From assembly GCF_000023105.1 (NCBI RefSeq), contig NC_012669.1, forward strand, positions 1,612,001 through 1,676,000: a DNA stretch of 64,000 nucleotides, written 5' to 3'. The position numbers and the translations under genes were made by a program. The first letter of the stretch is position 1. Every line of letters begins with the position of its first letter. The stretch comes from Beutenbergia cavernae DSM 12333 (lineage in GTDB: Bacteria > Actinomycetota > Actinomycetes > Actinomycetales > Beutenbergiaceae). Below, piece by piece: positions 43,051 through 52,330 of this stretch. A model generated the notes under the pieces. The model ran no database searches and was not told the DNA's origin. It was given only the letters and a program-made list of their open reading frames with translations.

Positions 43051-43083
43051 AACCTCCCGGGTCATATAGCGACCCGGGAGGTT
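43051..43083 (+). promoter_or_regulatory. perfect 13-bp stem-loop covering the ribosome site of the SMP-30 gene
   Basis: AACCTCCCGGGTC (43051-43063) and GACCCGGGAGGTT (43071-43083) are exact inverse complements around a 7-nt loop. The 3' arm contains GGGAGG, the ribosome site of the GTG at 43086. The loop holds CATATAG, a possible -10. It may be a terminator for the amidohydrolase, an operator around the promoter, or a structure that hides the ribosome site. Confidence 0.8.
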
Positions 43084-43085
43084 CG

Positions 43086-44006
43086 GTGACGCCTGAGTCA
43101 TCAGATGCGCAGCAGGTACTCGATCTGCGAATGGAACTCGGCGAGAGTCCACGCTGGTTCAGGCGCGACGGGCGTCTTCACTGGGTCGACATCGAGCACC
43201 GTACGCGCTTCTCCTGGGACACCAGGTCCCCCGAGCCGACGGTCGTCGGCTACCCGCAACGGGTCACCGCGGTCGCGCCTGCGGGCGGGGACGGCATCGT
43301 CATGGTGCGGGGCGCGGATGTGGTCCTCGAGACACCGCGAGGAACGCGCGTACTCGTGAGCCTGGACGACGTCGACCCCAGTTCGTCCCGCCCGAACGAT
43401 GCGCGTGCCGACCACGCCGGTCGGCTCTGGGTCGGCTCGCTGGAGTTCGCCCCGTCGGGCACAGGGGCAGCGCTCTACCGCGTCGACCGGAGCGGCGTCA
43501 CGAGGTGTCGCGACGGCCTGTCGCTGTCGAACGGCATCGCCTTCAGCCCGGACGGCGCCTGGATGTACCACGCGGACACCCTGAACCGGGTCGTCACGCG
43601 GTCGGCGCTCGCACCCGACGGCACGCTCCGCGACGCCGAGAGCTTCGCGCAGTGGGACGACGCCTACCCGGACGGCCTCGTCGCCGACGCGGCGGGCGGT
43701 GTCTGGGTGGCCCTGTGGGGCGGCGGTCGCCTGGAGCGCCTCGACTGCTCCGGCGTCCTCACTGACGTCGTCTCGACCCCGGGTGCCCACCAGGTGACGG
43801 CGGCAGCGCTGGGAGGCAGCGATCTGCGCTCGCTGTACATCACGACAGCACTCGAGGGTGGCGGGGGCGGACCGCGGGGCGGCTCCCTCTTCCGGGCGGA
43901 TGTGTCGGTCCCCGGCCTTCCCGAGCCCGAGGCGTCGTGGTGGGCCGACGAGCCCGAGCCGCTCGGGGCGTCGGACGGGAGGGGCGGCGCCGATGTCCGG
44001 TCATGA
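43086..44006 (+). CDS. SMP-30/gluconolactonase (regucalcin-like) family lactonase
   Basis: A 306-residue six-bladed propeller with the divalent-metal residues of SMP-30: Glu in LGESPRW (about residue 19), Asn in RPNDARADHAGRLWVG (about 103), Asn in LSLSNGIAFSPDG (about 154) and Asp in AYPDGL (about 204). It should hydrolyse a sugar 1,5- or 1,4-lactone in the cytosol. It opens the catabolic cluster and overlaps the SDR gene by 14 nt, fitting sequential dehydrogenase and lactonase steps. Confidence 0.93.
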   Translation: MTPESSDAQQVLDLRMELGESPRWFRRDGRLHWVDIEHRTRFSWDTRSPEPTVVGYPQRVTAVAPAGGDGIVMVRGADVVLETPRGTRVLVSLDDVDPSSSRPNDARADHAGRLWVGSLEFAPSGTGAALYRVDRSGVTRCRDGLSLSNGIAFSPDGAWMYHADTLNRVVTRSALAPDGTLRDAESFAQWDDAYPDGLVADAAGGVWVALWGGGRLERLDCSGVLTDVVSTPGAHQVTAAALGGSDLRSLYITTALEGGGGGPRGGSLFRADVSVPGLPEPEASWWADEPEPLGASDGRGGADVRS

Positions 44007-44751
44007 CTCCGCGCGCGAGCGTGTCGCGGTGGTGACGGGCGGCGCCCGCGGCATAGGACTGGAGATCGCGCGGCGTCTCCTGGACGACGGTCATCGCGTG
44101 GCGGTGCTCGACGTGCTCGACGACGTCGAGGCGGTGGCCGCACGGCTCGACGCGGAACGCTGCCGGGGGATCGTCGCCGACGTGTCCGACCCGGCGGCCG
44201 TGGCCCGTGCGTTCGACGACGTCGACTCGCTCTGGGGGCGCGTCGACATCCTCGTGAACAACGCTGCCCTGACCGCCGTTCACCGGCCGTGGCGCGCGGT
44301 CGAGCCGGCGGACTGGGACCGTGTGATGGCGGTCAACCTTCGATCCGCGTTCCTGTGCTCACGCGCGGCTGTGGCGTCGATGGAGGCGCGAGCCTGGGGG
44401 CGGATCGTCAACATCAGCTCGGTCACGTTCCACTCCGGCCAGCGGCACCTCGTCGACTACGTCGCGTCCAAGGGCGGTCTCGTGGGCTTCACGCGTGCAC
44501 TGGCGCGCGAGGTCGGCGCGAGCTTCGTCACTGTCAACGCTCTGGCTCCGGGATCGATCCGGACGGAGGCCGACGTCGTCAACTTCCCCGACCAGGACGC
44601 GATCGACGCCCAGCAGGCAGCGGTTCAGGCCATCCCGCGTCGCGGAGTGCCGGCTGACGTCGCGGCGGCCGCGTCGTTCTTGTGCGGAGACGACGCGTCG
44701 TTCATCACTGGCCAGCTCCTCACCGTCGACGGCGGATGGTTCATGCGCTAG
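43993..44751 (+). CDS. short-chain dehydrogenase/reductase
   Basis: A 252-residue classical SDR with TGGARGIG (about residues 15-22), DVSDP and NNAALT motifs, the catalytic serine in NISSVTF and Y-x3-K in DYVASKGG. A cofactor-binding Asp after strand 2 (VLDVLDD) favours NAD. The neighbouring lactonase suggests oxidation of an aldose or of a secondary alcohol on a sugar acid. The ATG lies within the end of the SMP-30 gene. Confidence 0.92.
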   Translation: MSGHDSARERVAVVTGGARGIGLEIARRLLDDGHRVAVLDVLDDVEAVAARLDAERCRGIVADVSDPAAVARAFDDVDSLWGRVDILVNNAALTAVHRPWRAVEPADWDRVMAVNLRSAFLCSRAAVASMEARAWGRIVNISSVTFHSGQRHLVDYVASKGGLVGFTRALAREVGASFVTVNALAPGSIRTEADVVNFPDQDAIDAQQAAVQAIPRRGVPADVAAAASFLCGDDASFITGQLLTVDGGWFMR

Positions 44752-44791
44752 GTCACGACCCAGGGTTGTCGGGTCCCAGGTCGAACCACTT

Positions 44792-44803
44792 TTCACGATG
44801 CGA
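44792..44803 (+). promoter_or_regulatory. candidate IclR element 1
   Basis: TTCACGATGCGA, one of three related elements in the window, 61 bp upstream of the -35 candidate. Confidence 0.45.
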
Positions 44804-44869
44804 CCTCTTGTCGCCTCCGCGCCTGAAGTAGCCCTGTATCTCTGAGATCATCTTGACGATTCGAGTTGG

Positions 44870-44896
44870 ATCGTGAAGTATCAGTGCACAATGCGA
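44870..44896. promoter_or_regulatory. candidate IclR operator 2
   Basis: ATCGTGAA and TGCACAAT form an imperfect inverted repeat spaced by 7 nt, ending in TGCACAATGCGA. The site overlaps the presumed -10 of the binding-protein gene. Confidence 0.5.
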
Positions 44897-44937
44897 GTCG
44901 TACCGTTGAAGGTGCGGCCAGGGAATCGAGGAGAGAC

Positions 44938-46275
44938 ATGGCAGCACGAACCAGGCGCCGCTCCGGCCGCGCCGTCGCCGTCGGCGTGGCCGGCGCCGTC
45001 ACGCTCGTCCTGGCCGCCTGCTCGGGGGGCGGCTCAGGAGGTGCCGACGACGGCACGGAAGCCCTCGCCGATGCATCGGGCGAGATCACTGTCTGGTCCT
45101 GGTCGACGAACGCGTCGGACATCGCGGACCTCTTCATGGAGGAGCACCCCGACATCAGTGTCGACCTCATCAATCCGGGCGACGGCACGACCACCATGGA
45201 GCAGCTGCAGACGGCGTTCCAGGCCGGGAGCGGAGCGCCCGACGTCGTGATGGTCGAGCACAGCATGGTGTCGCAGTTCGCGATGTCGGGAGACATCATC
45301 CCGCTCACGCCGTACGGGATCGACGACATCTCCGGCGACTTCGCCGACAGCATCATGAACCAGCTCACCGTCAATGGCGAGATCTACGGCACCCCGATCG
45401 ACGCGTCTCCGATGGCGCTCTTCTACCGCAGCGACATCTTCGCGGAGGCCGGCATCGAACCGCCCGAGACATGGGCCGAGTTCGAGGAGGCTGCCAGGAC
45501 CCTGCAGGCGGCGAAGCCGGGCACGTTCATCGCGAACAACGCCATCTCCGACGGATCCGCCCCCCGGATGTTCTGGCAGGTGGGGGCCTCCCCGATCACC
45601 GTCGACGGCGAGTCGATCGCGATCGACTACGACCAGCCGGAGCTCGCCGAGATCCTCGACTACTGGGGTGATCTCGCGGAGGAGGGTCTGACGGCCGACC
45701 TCGCGCCCTACTCGGCCGAGTGGAACGCCGCCTTCGCCGACGGCACCATGGCCGGCTGGGTCGGACCGTCCTGGGCGCCGGTGATGCTCGGCGCGGCCGC
45801 CGAGGGCTCCGCCGGGAGCTGGGCCGTCTCCCAGCTCCCCACCTGGGAGGCGGGGGAGCGGGCCTCGGCGGAGTGGGGTGGCAGCTCGTACACCGTGACG
45901 GCGCAGTCGGACAACCCTGAGGCCGCCGCGCTGTATGCCACCTGGGTCAACCACGAGCCCGCTGCGTACGAGCTGCTCTACGAGCTCACGGGGTCCTTCC
46001 CGACGCTGAAGTCGTACATCGACGACGAGGAGTTCCTCTCGCAGCCGTTCGAGTTCTTCGGCGGTCAGCCCGTCAACCAGGTCCTCGCCGAGGAGATGCT
46101 CGCCATCCCGAGCACCTGGGAGTGGCCGCCGTTCGTGTCGACGGTGAACACGGTGTCGTCGGAAGAGCTGCGCGCGTTTCTGGACGACGGTCAGTCGTCG
46201 GCCGACACGCTCGCCAACATCCAGACGGAGCTCGTGACCTACGCCGAAGACCAGGGCTTCACCGTCACCGACTGA
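44938..46275 (+). CDS. extracellular sugar-binding lipoprotein (family 1)
   Basis: A 445-residue solute-binding lipoprotein. A basic N-terminus (RTRRRSGR), a hydrophobic core and a lipobox LAAC place the lipidated Cys at residue 28. The body starts with GEITVWSWSTNASDIADLF and shows the SBP family 1 segment GTPIDASPMALFYRSDIF (about 155). It is followed by two permeases and by a GH2 glycosidase, so it should bind a glycoside. The ATG has GAGGAGAG upstream. No ATPase gene is in the operon. Confidence 0.93.
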   Translation: MAARTRRRSGRAVAVGVAGAVTLVLAACSGGGSGGADDGTEALADASGEITVWSWSTNASDIADLFMEEHPDISVDLINPGDGTTTMEQLQTAFQAGSGAPDVVMVEHSMVSQFAMSGDIIPLTPYGIDDISGDFADSIMNQLTVNGEIYGTPIDASPMALFYRSDIFAEAGIEPPETWAEFEEAARTLQAAKPGTFIANNAISDGSAPRMFWQVGASPITVDGESIAIDYDQPELAEILDYWGDLAEEGLTADLAPYSAEWNAAFADGTMAGWVGPSWAPVMLGAAAEGSAGSWAVSQLPTWEAGERASAEWGGSSYTVTAQSDNPEAAALYATWVNHEPAAYELLYELTGSFPTLKSYIDDEEFLSQPFEFFGGQPVNQVLAEEMLAIPSTWEWPPFVSTVNTVSSEELRAFLDDGQSSADTLANIQTELVTYAEDQGFTVTD

Positions 46276-46285
46276 CTCCGGGGCC

Positions 46286-46319
46286 GGCGGGTCGGGCGGC
46301 ACGTCCTGCCCGACTCGCC
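46286..46319 (+). promoter_or_regulatory. intercistronic hairpin after the binding-protein gene
   Basis: A 12-bp stem (46286-46297 with 46308-46319, one G-U pair) with a 10-nt loop in the gap between binding protein and first permease. Such hairpins often protect or partially terminate the upstream message, giving excess binding protein. Confidence 0.6.
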
Positions 46320-46352
46320 GAACCTCGCAGACCTGAACGAGAGGAACGCGTC

Positions 46353-47297
46353 GTGACCACGTCCCTGTCCCGGTCGTCGCCGACCCTTCGCTCGCCCGCC
46401 GACATCAACGAGCCTTCGCGCAAGGGCCGCCGCCGGCGCGGGTGGTGGCTGCCCTACGCGCTCGTCGCACCGTTCTTCCTCGCGTTCTTGGTCTTCACCG
46501 TGGGCCCGCTACTGCTCGCCGCCTACAACTCTCTCTTCGAGGAGCGGCTCATCGGGGGCACCGCGTTCGTCGGGCTCGCCAATTACGCCGACGTCCTCCA
46601 GGACCCGAAGTTCTGGGACGGACTGGGCCGGATCGTGTACTACGGGCTCGTCTTCATCCCGCTGACGATCGGCTTCGCGATCTTCCTCGCGCTCGTCATC
46701 GACTCGGGGGTGCTGCGCCGCACAGCCGTGTACCGCACGCTGTACTTCGTCCCGTATGTGGTCCCCAGCGTGGTAGCCACCCTCATGTGGGGCTTCCTGT
46801 ACGGGCCGACGATCAGCCCCTTCACCCAGATGGCAGCCTGGTTCGGCAGGCACCTAAACCTGCTCGACAACGACGTCGTCCTGTACTCGATCGGCAACAT
46901 CGGGATCTGGGCGTTCACCGGCTACAACATCATGATCCTGCACGCCGCGCTGCGCTCGATCCCGGGCGAGGTCTACGAGGCGGCTGTGCTGGACGGCGCG
47001 GGCCGGTGGCGCACGGGCTGGTCGATCAAGCTGCCGATGGTGAAGCCGGTCATCACGATGATCGTGATCTTCTCGATCATCGGGACCCTGCAGCTTCTCA
47101 CCGAGCCGCTCGTGCTGTCGGCGCTGGCGCCGCGCGCGATCAGCGCGTACTACACGCCAAACATGTACGCCTACGCGCTCGTCTCCACCGGCCAGCAGCT
47201 GAGCTACGTGTCAGCGCTCTCGTTCGTGCTGGGCGCGATCGTCGTGGCCTTCTCGCTCGCCTATGTGCGGTTCATCAACCGCGGGACGGAGGACTGA
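46353..47297 (+). CDS. sugar ABC transporter permease (MalF-type)
   Basis: A 314-residue permease with six membrane spans after a 30-residue polar start. The EAA loop is EVYEAAVLDGAGRWRTGWSIKLP (about residue 212; key Gly-Ala-Gly). The GTG at 46353 is the first start after the hairpin and follows GAGAGGAAC. It overlaps nothing upstream, and the next permease starts 1 nt after its stop. Confidence 0.93.
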   Translation: MTTSLSRSSPTLRSPADINEPSRKGRRRRGWWLPYALVAPFFLAFLVFTVGPLLLAAYNSLFEERLIGGTAFVGLANYADVLQDPKFWDGLGRIVYYGLVFIPLTIGFAIFLALVIDSGVLRRTAVYRTLYFVPYVVPSVVATLMWGFLYGPTISPFTQMAAWFGRHLNLLDNDVVLYSIGNIGIWAFTGYNIMILHAALRSIPGEVYEAAVLDGAGRWRTGWSIKLPMVKPVITMIVIFSIIGTLQLLTEPLVLSALAPRAISAYYTPNMYAYALVSTGQQLSYVSALSFVLGAIVVAFSLAYVRFINRGTED

Positions 47298-47298
47298 C

Positions 47299-48159
47299 GT
47301 GAGGTCCACCCGGACTCCGCTGGGGACTGTGCTCGCCGTCCTCCCGCTCGCCGTCTTCGGCATCTACGTGCTCCTGCCGGTGTACTGGCTCCTGGTCAAC
47401 GCCACCAAGTCCACGCCTGACTTGTTCTCCACGTTCGGGTTCTGGTTCTCCGACGACCCGCAGTTCTGGCAGAACGTGCGTGACGTCTTCTCGCAGGACG
47501 ACGGGATCTTCGCCCGGTGGATGGTCAACACCGTCTGGTACGCCGCGGCGTCGGCGTTCTTGTCGACGCTGCTCGCCCTCATGGCCGGGTACGCCTTCGC
47601 CAAGTGGCGGTTTGTCGGCCGGGACGCCCTGTTCTGGGTCGTGCTGGCGGCCATCATGATTCCTGGCGCAGCACTCGCGGTACCCACATACCAGCTGGTG
47701 TCGGAGCTTGGGCTGATCAACACGTCGTGGGCAGTGATCCTGCCGTCGATCGTGAGTCCGTTCGCGCTGTACATGCTGCGTGTCTACATCGACGGCGCCG
47801 TCCCGGACGAGCTCATCGACGCCGGACGGATGGACGGCGCCGGAGAGATGCGCATCCTGCGCAGCGTGGTGCTGCGCATCGTGACGCCGGGGGTAGCCAC
47901 GGTGGCGCTGGTCGCGTTCGTCGGCTCGTGGAACAACTATCTCCTTCCCCTGCTCGTGCTCTCCGATCCCGAGCTGTACCCGGTCACGCTCGGACTGACG
48001 AGCTGGAACCGCCAGTCGCTCTTCCCGAGCATCGGCTCCGAGGTCCTCTACAACGCCGTCGTCACCGGCTCATTGCTCTCGATACTTCCGCTCACGATCG
48101 CCTTCGTGTTCATGCAGCGCTACGTGCGCAGCGGACTCACGCTCGGCGCCGTCAAGTAA
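47299..48159 (+). CDS. sugar ABC transporter permease (MalG-type)
   Basis: A 286-residue second permease with six membrane spans and the EAA loop DELIDAGRMDGAGEMRILRSVVLR (about residue 175; key Gly-Ala-Gly). GTG start immediately after the first permease, preceded by GGAGG. The usual ATP-binding subunit is missing from the cluster, so a shared ATPase from elsewhere in the genome is implied. Confidence 0.93.
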   Translation: MRSTRTPLGTVLAVLPLAVFGIYVLLPVYWLLVNATKSTPDLFSTFGFWFSDDPQFWQNVRDVFSQDDGIFARWMVNTVWYAAASAFLSTLLALMAGYAFAKWRFVGRDALFWVVLAAIMIPGAALAVPTYQLVSELGLINTSWAVILPSIVSPFALYMLRVYIDGAVPDELIDAGRMDGAGEMRILRSVVLRIVTPGVATVALVAFVGSWNNYLLPLLVLSDPELYPVTLGLTSWNRQSLFPSIGSEVLYNAVVTGSLLSILPLTIAFVFMQRYVRSGLTLGAVK

Positions 48160-48183
48160 CCCCAGGAGAAGGGCCCTCGCCCC

Positions 48184-51006
48184 ATGCACGAGATCATCGA
48201 CCTCGACGCGCCCGCACACATCCGCAACCATGCCGAGCTCGCCGCTGAGGTGGAGCGACTCCTCGCAAGCCTCGGCGACATCGGCGACGTCGGGCCATCG
48301 CCCGCCGGGCGTGCCGTGCTGACGGGCTGGACGGCGCGGGACGTCGAGCACCGCCCTGCGGCCCCTGCGAGCGTGCCGGACGACGAGCTGTTCCCGGTCT
48401 CCCTGCCGCACACGGTCGAGGCGGCGTTCGTGCACCTGAGGTGCCGTGTGCCGGCCGACCTGGTAGCCGGGGAGCGGCCGGTGCTCTGCGTCGGCGCCGC
48501 GGACTACGAGGCGTGGGTGTACGTCGATGGCGTGCTGCGCGCCGAGCACAGCGGATACTTCGCTCCGTTCGACGTCGCGCTGACAGCGGCCGACAGGTCC
48601 GGGTTCCAGCTCGACATCGTCACCCGGCGCGCCCGCGAGTCGTTCCGGTGGACCGGCGAGAGCGAGGCACCGAACCACGGCGACGCCCATGGCAAGGGCC
48701 TCGGCTCGGTGTGCGGCGACGCCGTCGCTGCCGGGGCAGGACTGCTGCAGCCGGTGTGGATCGAGCACCGCCCCGCGACGCGTATCGCTCAGCACCGCGT
48801 CGTGGCTGGGGCCGACGGCGTCGTCCGCGTGGAGGTCGACCTGGAGTCGGCAGACTCGGAGGACCCGGCCCCGGGCGCACTGCACCTCCTCGCCGAGATC
48901 CTCGAGGGCGACGACGTCGTCGGGTCGTCCGCGGTAACGGCTGCCCGCCAGGGGCGCACGGTGCTCGACGTGTCGGTGGTCGACCCGCATCCCTGGTCGC
49001 CGGCCGATCCCCACCTGTACCGGCTCCGGCTCGCTGTCGTCGTCGACGGCGAGCTCCGGGACGAGGTCAGCGGTGCCGTCGGCCTACGGACGATCGAACG
49101 CCGCGACGACGGGTCGCTGCTGCTCAACGGCGCACCTCTGTACCTGCGTGGCACGACGACGATCGGATGCTTCTGGGACGCCGCGTGGTCCGGCGACGCT
49201 GACGCCGTGCTCCGCCAGCTGCTGGTCGTCAAGGCACTCTTCGGGAACACGATCCGCGTTCACGTCAGCGTGCTCCCGGACCTCTTCTACGCCTGCGCGG
49301 ACCGCGTGGGGATCCTGGTGTATCAGGACGCTCCGCTGCAGTGGCACTGCTTCGAGCCGCGTAAGGACGACCTCGACGCTGAGCTGGACCAGATCCGCGA
49401 GCTCGCCGTCGGGATCCGCAACCACCCGAGCGTGGCGCTCGTCTCGGTCCCGAACGAGATGCACATGGACATCCCGTTCCACGACTCCGACCTCGAGTTC
49501 GTTGCTCGCGCACATGCCGTGCTCGAGTCCGATGGTCCGCAGGCGGTTCTCCTGCAGGACTGGGGGGGAGAGGGTCGGGCACGGGTCGCGCACCAGGCGC
49601 TGCACGATTACCCGGGCTACTTCCACCACACCCCGGAAGCCGGGAGCGGCGTCACCGACTGGGGAGGCGCCCGGCTCGACCCGGGTGTGCGCGCGATCGT
49701 CTCCGAGTACGGCGGTGGGGCAGTCCCGTCGTGGGAGGCGATGCTCCAGTCTCGCGCGGCGGCCGAACGCCGCGGTGAGCCGTTCACGCTCCCGGACACC
49801 CCGGACGGCCCGTGGACAGCGGAGGAGGGTGTCTTCGCCCAGACCGGCGAGCTGCTCGACAACCACCAGCGGATGGTCGGCTGGCAGCCGTCGTTCGCCG
49901 CCTATCACGCGGCGTCGCAGGCGGTGCAGGCGCGGGTGCTGACGGCGCAGACCGGCCGGATCCGGCGCGATCGTGCGCGCACTTCCGGTGTGATCCACCA
50001 CTACCTGCAGAATCCGGCGCCCCACTTCTACAACCCGTGGGTCGACCTTCACGTCATCGACAGCGCCGGACATCTCACAGGCGGCTTCGATGCGCTCCGG
50101 GAGGCGATGCGCCCGGTAGCACTCGACGTCCTGGGGTTGCCGTACCGCGCCTACGCCGACTCTGACCTGAGAGCGGAGCTGTGGGTCTACTCCGACCTCG
50201 CCGTCGCCACGGTCGGCCGGCTCGTCTGGTCCTGGAGCGCCGACGGTCACGTTGTCGACGCTGGAACCACCGACCTCACGATCGGGGCGGACTCCTCGAC
50301 GCTCGTCGTCGAGCTCGCGCTGCGGGCGCCGTCGGCCGGCGGCGGCGCTCGGCTGAGCGTCGCCCTCGAGATTGAGGACGTGCGCTGGACCGAGAGCGAG
50401 GTCACCGTCGGCGTGCACAACCAGCCTGAGACGCTGCCCGAGCCGGTGGCGGTGCTCGGCGACGTCGCGGGTTTCGCGGAGCGCACAGCGTCGTGGCTCC
50501 CGAACGTGGAGACCTTCTCCACGGCGGGCGAGGCCACCAGCGTCGTCGTGACGCCGGACGTCGCGCTCGAGGACGAGGTTGTCGCGCAGCTGCGCGCGTT
50601 CGCCCGCACCGGCGGGCGGGTCGTGCTGCTGGAGCGTTCGGCGGCCGACGACCTGCGCTGGGTGAGCAGGCGTATCCCGGTCGGCGTCGCCGTCAACCAG
50701 ATCGACGGTCTGGCCTCGGTCGACATGTCGATGGTCTCCACCGGCCTGACGAGCGAGGACCTGTCGCGCTGGGCGACGCCGGACGGCCGCGTCATCGACG
50801 CTCCGCTGGTGTCGACCGACCGTCGCGGCGCCCCGATCTGGGCGCGCAGCGGCCATCGCCTCCAACTGGCGGCGCTCCAGGAGTTCGACCAGGAACCGGG
50901 CACCGTCTTCCTGTGCCAGCTGCTCGTGTGGTCCACCCTCGGTCGCGAACCGAGTGCGGCGCGGGTATTGCGAGCGCTCCTCACCACGCCGTACCGCCCG
51001 CTGTGA
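48184..51006 (+). CDS. glycoside hydrolase family 2 protein
   Basis: A 940-residue cytosolic GH2 enzyme. The N-terminal sugar-binding sandwich (about 60-190), an immunoglobulin-like domain (about 205-305) and the TIM barrel (from about 310) are in order. The acid/base Glu425 is in SVPNEMHMD and the nucleophile Glu508 in IVSEYGGGA. The C-terminal 300 residues form further beta domains plus a Rossmann-like stretch (TSVVVTPDVALEDEVVAQLRAFA). The glycone (galactose, mannose, glucuronate or other) cannot be told. It follows the transporter after 24 nt with CCAGGAGAAGG, and should split the imported glycoside. Confidence 0.9.
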   Translation: MHEIIDLDAPAHIRNHAELAAEVERLLASLGDIGDVGPSPAGRAVLTGWTARDVEHRPAAPASVPDDELFPVSLPHTVEAAFVHLRCRVPADLVAGERPVLCVGAADYEAWVYVDGVLRAEHSGYFAPFDVALTAADRSGFQLDIVTRRARESFRWTGESEAPNHGDAHGKGLGSVCGDAVAAGAGLLQPVWIEHRPATRIAQHRVVAGADGVVRVEVDLESADSEDPAPGALHLLAEILEGDDVVGSSAVTAARQGRTVLDVSVVDPHPWSPADPHLYRLRLAVVVDGELRDEVSGAVGLRTIERRDDGSLLLNGAPLYLRGTTTIGCFWDAAWSGDADAVLRQLLVVKALFGNTIRVHVSVLPDLFYACADRVGILVYQDAPLQWHCFEPRKDDLDAELDQIRELAVGIRNHPSVALVSVPNEMHMDIPFHDSDLEFVARAHAVLESDGPQAVLLQDWGGEGRARVAHQALHDYPGYFHHTPEAGSGVTDWGGARLDPGVRAIVSEYGGGAVPSWEAMLQSRAAAERRGEPFTLPDTPDGPWTAEEGVFAQTGELLDNHQRMVGWQPSFAAYHAASQAVQARVLTAQTGRIRRDRARTSGVIHHYLQNPAPHFYNPWVDLHVIDSAGHLTGGFDALREAMRPVALDVLGLPYRAYADSDLRAELWVYSDLAVATVGRLVWSWSADGHVVDAGTTDLTIGADSSTLVVELALRAPSAGGGARLSVALEIEDVRWTESEVTVGVHNQPETLPEPVAVLGDVAGFAERTASWLPNVETFSTAGEATSVVVTPDVALEDEVVAQLRAFARTGGRVVLLERSAADDLRWVSRRIPVGVAVNQIDGLASVDMSMVSTGLTSEDLSRWATPDGRVIDAPLVSTDRRGAPIWARSGHRLQLAALQEFDQEPGTVFLCQLLVWSTLGREPSAARVLRALLTTPYRPL

Positions 51007-51049
51007 CGCACCCGTCCCCTGCCCCACCCTCACTACGAGAGGTTCAACC

Positions 51050-52330
51050 GTGAGCACCGTCATCGACTCGATCTCCGCCCGACTGGATCGCCGCGCCCGC
51101 CAGCACGTGCCCGGGGGAGTGAACTCGAACGTCCGCCTCGCCGCACCCCACACCTACTTCGAGCGCGGGGTGGGCGCTCGCCTGTTTGACGTCGACGGCC
51201 GTGACTATGTGGACTACCTGCTGGGACAGGGCCCCAACATCCTCGGCCACGCGCCGGAGAAGCTGCAGTCGGACGTGGCGCAGGCGGTCCGACGGGGCAT
51301 GCTGTACGGCGCGCAGCACGAGGCCGAGGTTCTGGCCGCGGAGCAGGTGTGCGAGATCCTCGAGTGGCCGGAGATGGTCCGCTTCGGCGTCTCCGGCACA
51401 GAGAGCGTGCAGGCAGCGCTCCGCCTGGCCAGAGCCGAGACCGGAAGGCGGCGGTTCATCCGCTTCGAGGGCCACTATCACGGGTGGCTGGACACGACCC
51501 TCGCGTCGTGGTCGCCCGACGGCGAGTGCTCGCCCGCGAGTGCGGGCCAGCTGTCGGATCACCTCGCCGAGGCGATTCCTACGCCGTGGAACGATCTCGA
51601 AGCGGTTCGCCTTCAGCTCGAGCAGCACGATGACGTGGCGGCCATCATCACCGAGCCGGTGATGCTCAACGCCGGCTCGATCGTGCCCCGGGACGGGTAC
51701 CTGGAAGGGCTGCGGGAGCTCGCCGACGCCTTCGGTGTGGTGCTCATCTTCGACGAGGTCATCACCGGCTTCCGCGTCGCCCTCGGCGGAGCAGCCCAGC
51801 GGTACGGCGTCACGCCGGACCTGGCGGTCTACGGGAAGGCCATGGCCGCCGGCTGGCCCGTCAGCATGCTCGCCGGTCGGGCCGACCTCATGGAGAGGTT
51901 CGGGTCCGGCGAGGTCAATCACTCGGGCACGTTCAACGCGTCGGTGATGGCGACTGCGGCGACGCTGAGCGCGACGACCATTCTGCGGGAGGACGACCCG
52001 TACGCCCGGATGGAGGCGTACGGCGAACGGCTCATGGACGAGGTCCGGGGCTCCGCGGCGCGGCACGGTCTTGGTCTGCACGTCCAGGGTCTGGGTATGG
52101 CGTTCCACGTCTCGTTCTCGGACGGGAAGGCGATCTGTGACTATCGCGACCTGGGCCGCACGGACACGGAGCGGTACGGGCGGCTCTCTCGTGTCCTCGC
52201 CGACCATGGCGTCTGGGTCGCGGGACGCGGGGTCTGGTACGTCAGTGCCGCACACGACGAGCGCGACATGGCCGACACCCTGACCCGCGTGGACCAGGCG
52301 TTCGCGGAGTTCGCCCGGCACGAACGATGA
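51050..52330 (+). CDS. class III aminotransferase, glutamate-1-semialdehyde aminomutase-like
   Basis: A 426-residue fold-type I PLP enzyme: NVLGQGPNILGHAPE-type substrate loop (LLGQGPNILGH), FGVSGTESVQAALRLAR (about 115), the PLP Asp in IFDEVITGFR (about 236) and the Schiff-base Lys263 in YGKAMAAGWP. It is not the haem-pathway HemL: it lies in a catabolic operon, and the cluster context fits the beta-amino acid or amino-sugar transaminases that share this fold. GTG start after GAGAGG. The M81 gene overlaps its stop by 4 nt. Confidence 0.88.
   Translation: MSTVIDSISARLDRRARQHVPGGVNSNVRLAAPHTYFERGVGARLFDVDGRDYVDYLLGQGPNILGHAPEKLQSDVAQAVRRGMLYGAQHEAEVLAAEQVCEILEWPEMVRFGVSGTESVQAALRLARAETGRRRFIRFEGHYHGWLDTTLASWSPDGECSPASAGQLSDHLAEAIPTPWNDLEAVRLQLEQHDDVAAIITEPVMLNAGSIVPRDGYLEGLRELADAFGVVLIFDEVITGFRVALGGAAQRYGVTPDLAVYGKAMAAGWPVSMLAGRADLMERFGSGEVNHSGTFNASVMATAATLSATTILREDDPYARMEAYGERLMDEVRGSAARHGLGLHVQGLGMAFHVSFSDGKAICDYRDLGRTDTERYGRLSRVLADHGVWVAGRGVWYVSAAHDERDMADTLTRVDQAFAEFARHER

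Larger units (their letters stand above)
44752..44937. promoter_or_regulatory. promoter region of the transporter half of the cluster
   Basis: A 186-bp gap with lower GC than its surroundings. It contains TTGACG (44853-44858) as a likely -35 followed by an AT-richer GAAGTAT segment about 17 nt on, and GAGGAGAG before the next ATG. Two copies of TKCACRATGCG occur at 44792-44802 and 44885-44895, and GTGAAGTATCA at 44873-44883, features shared with the IclR promoter. Confidence 0.6.

Noticed and set aside
51050-52330. Annotation of the class III aminotransferase as HemL of haem synthesis
   Set aside because: Fold and lysine fit, but the gene is coupled to an M81 peptidase and an acid-sugar dehydratase in a catabolic operon, so a HemL label would mislead.
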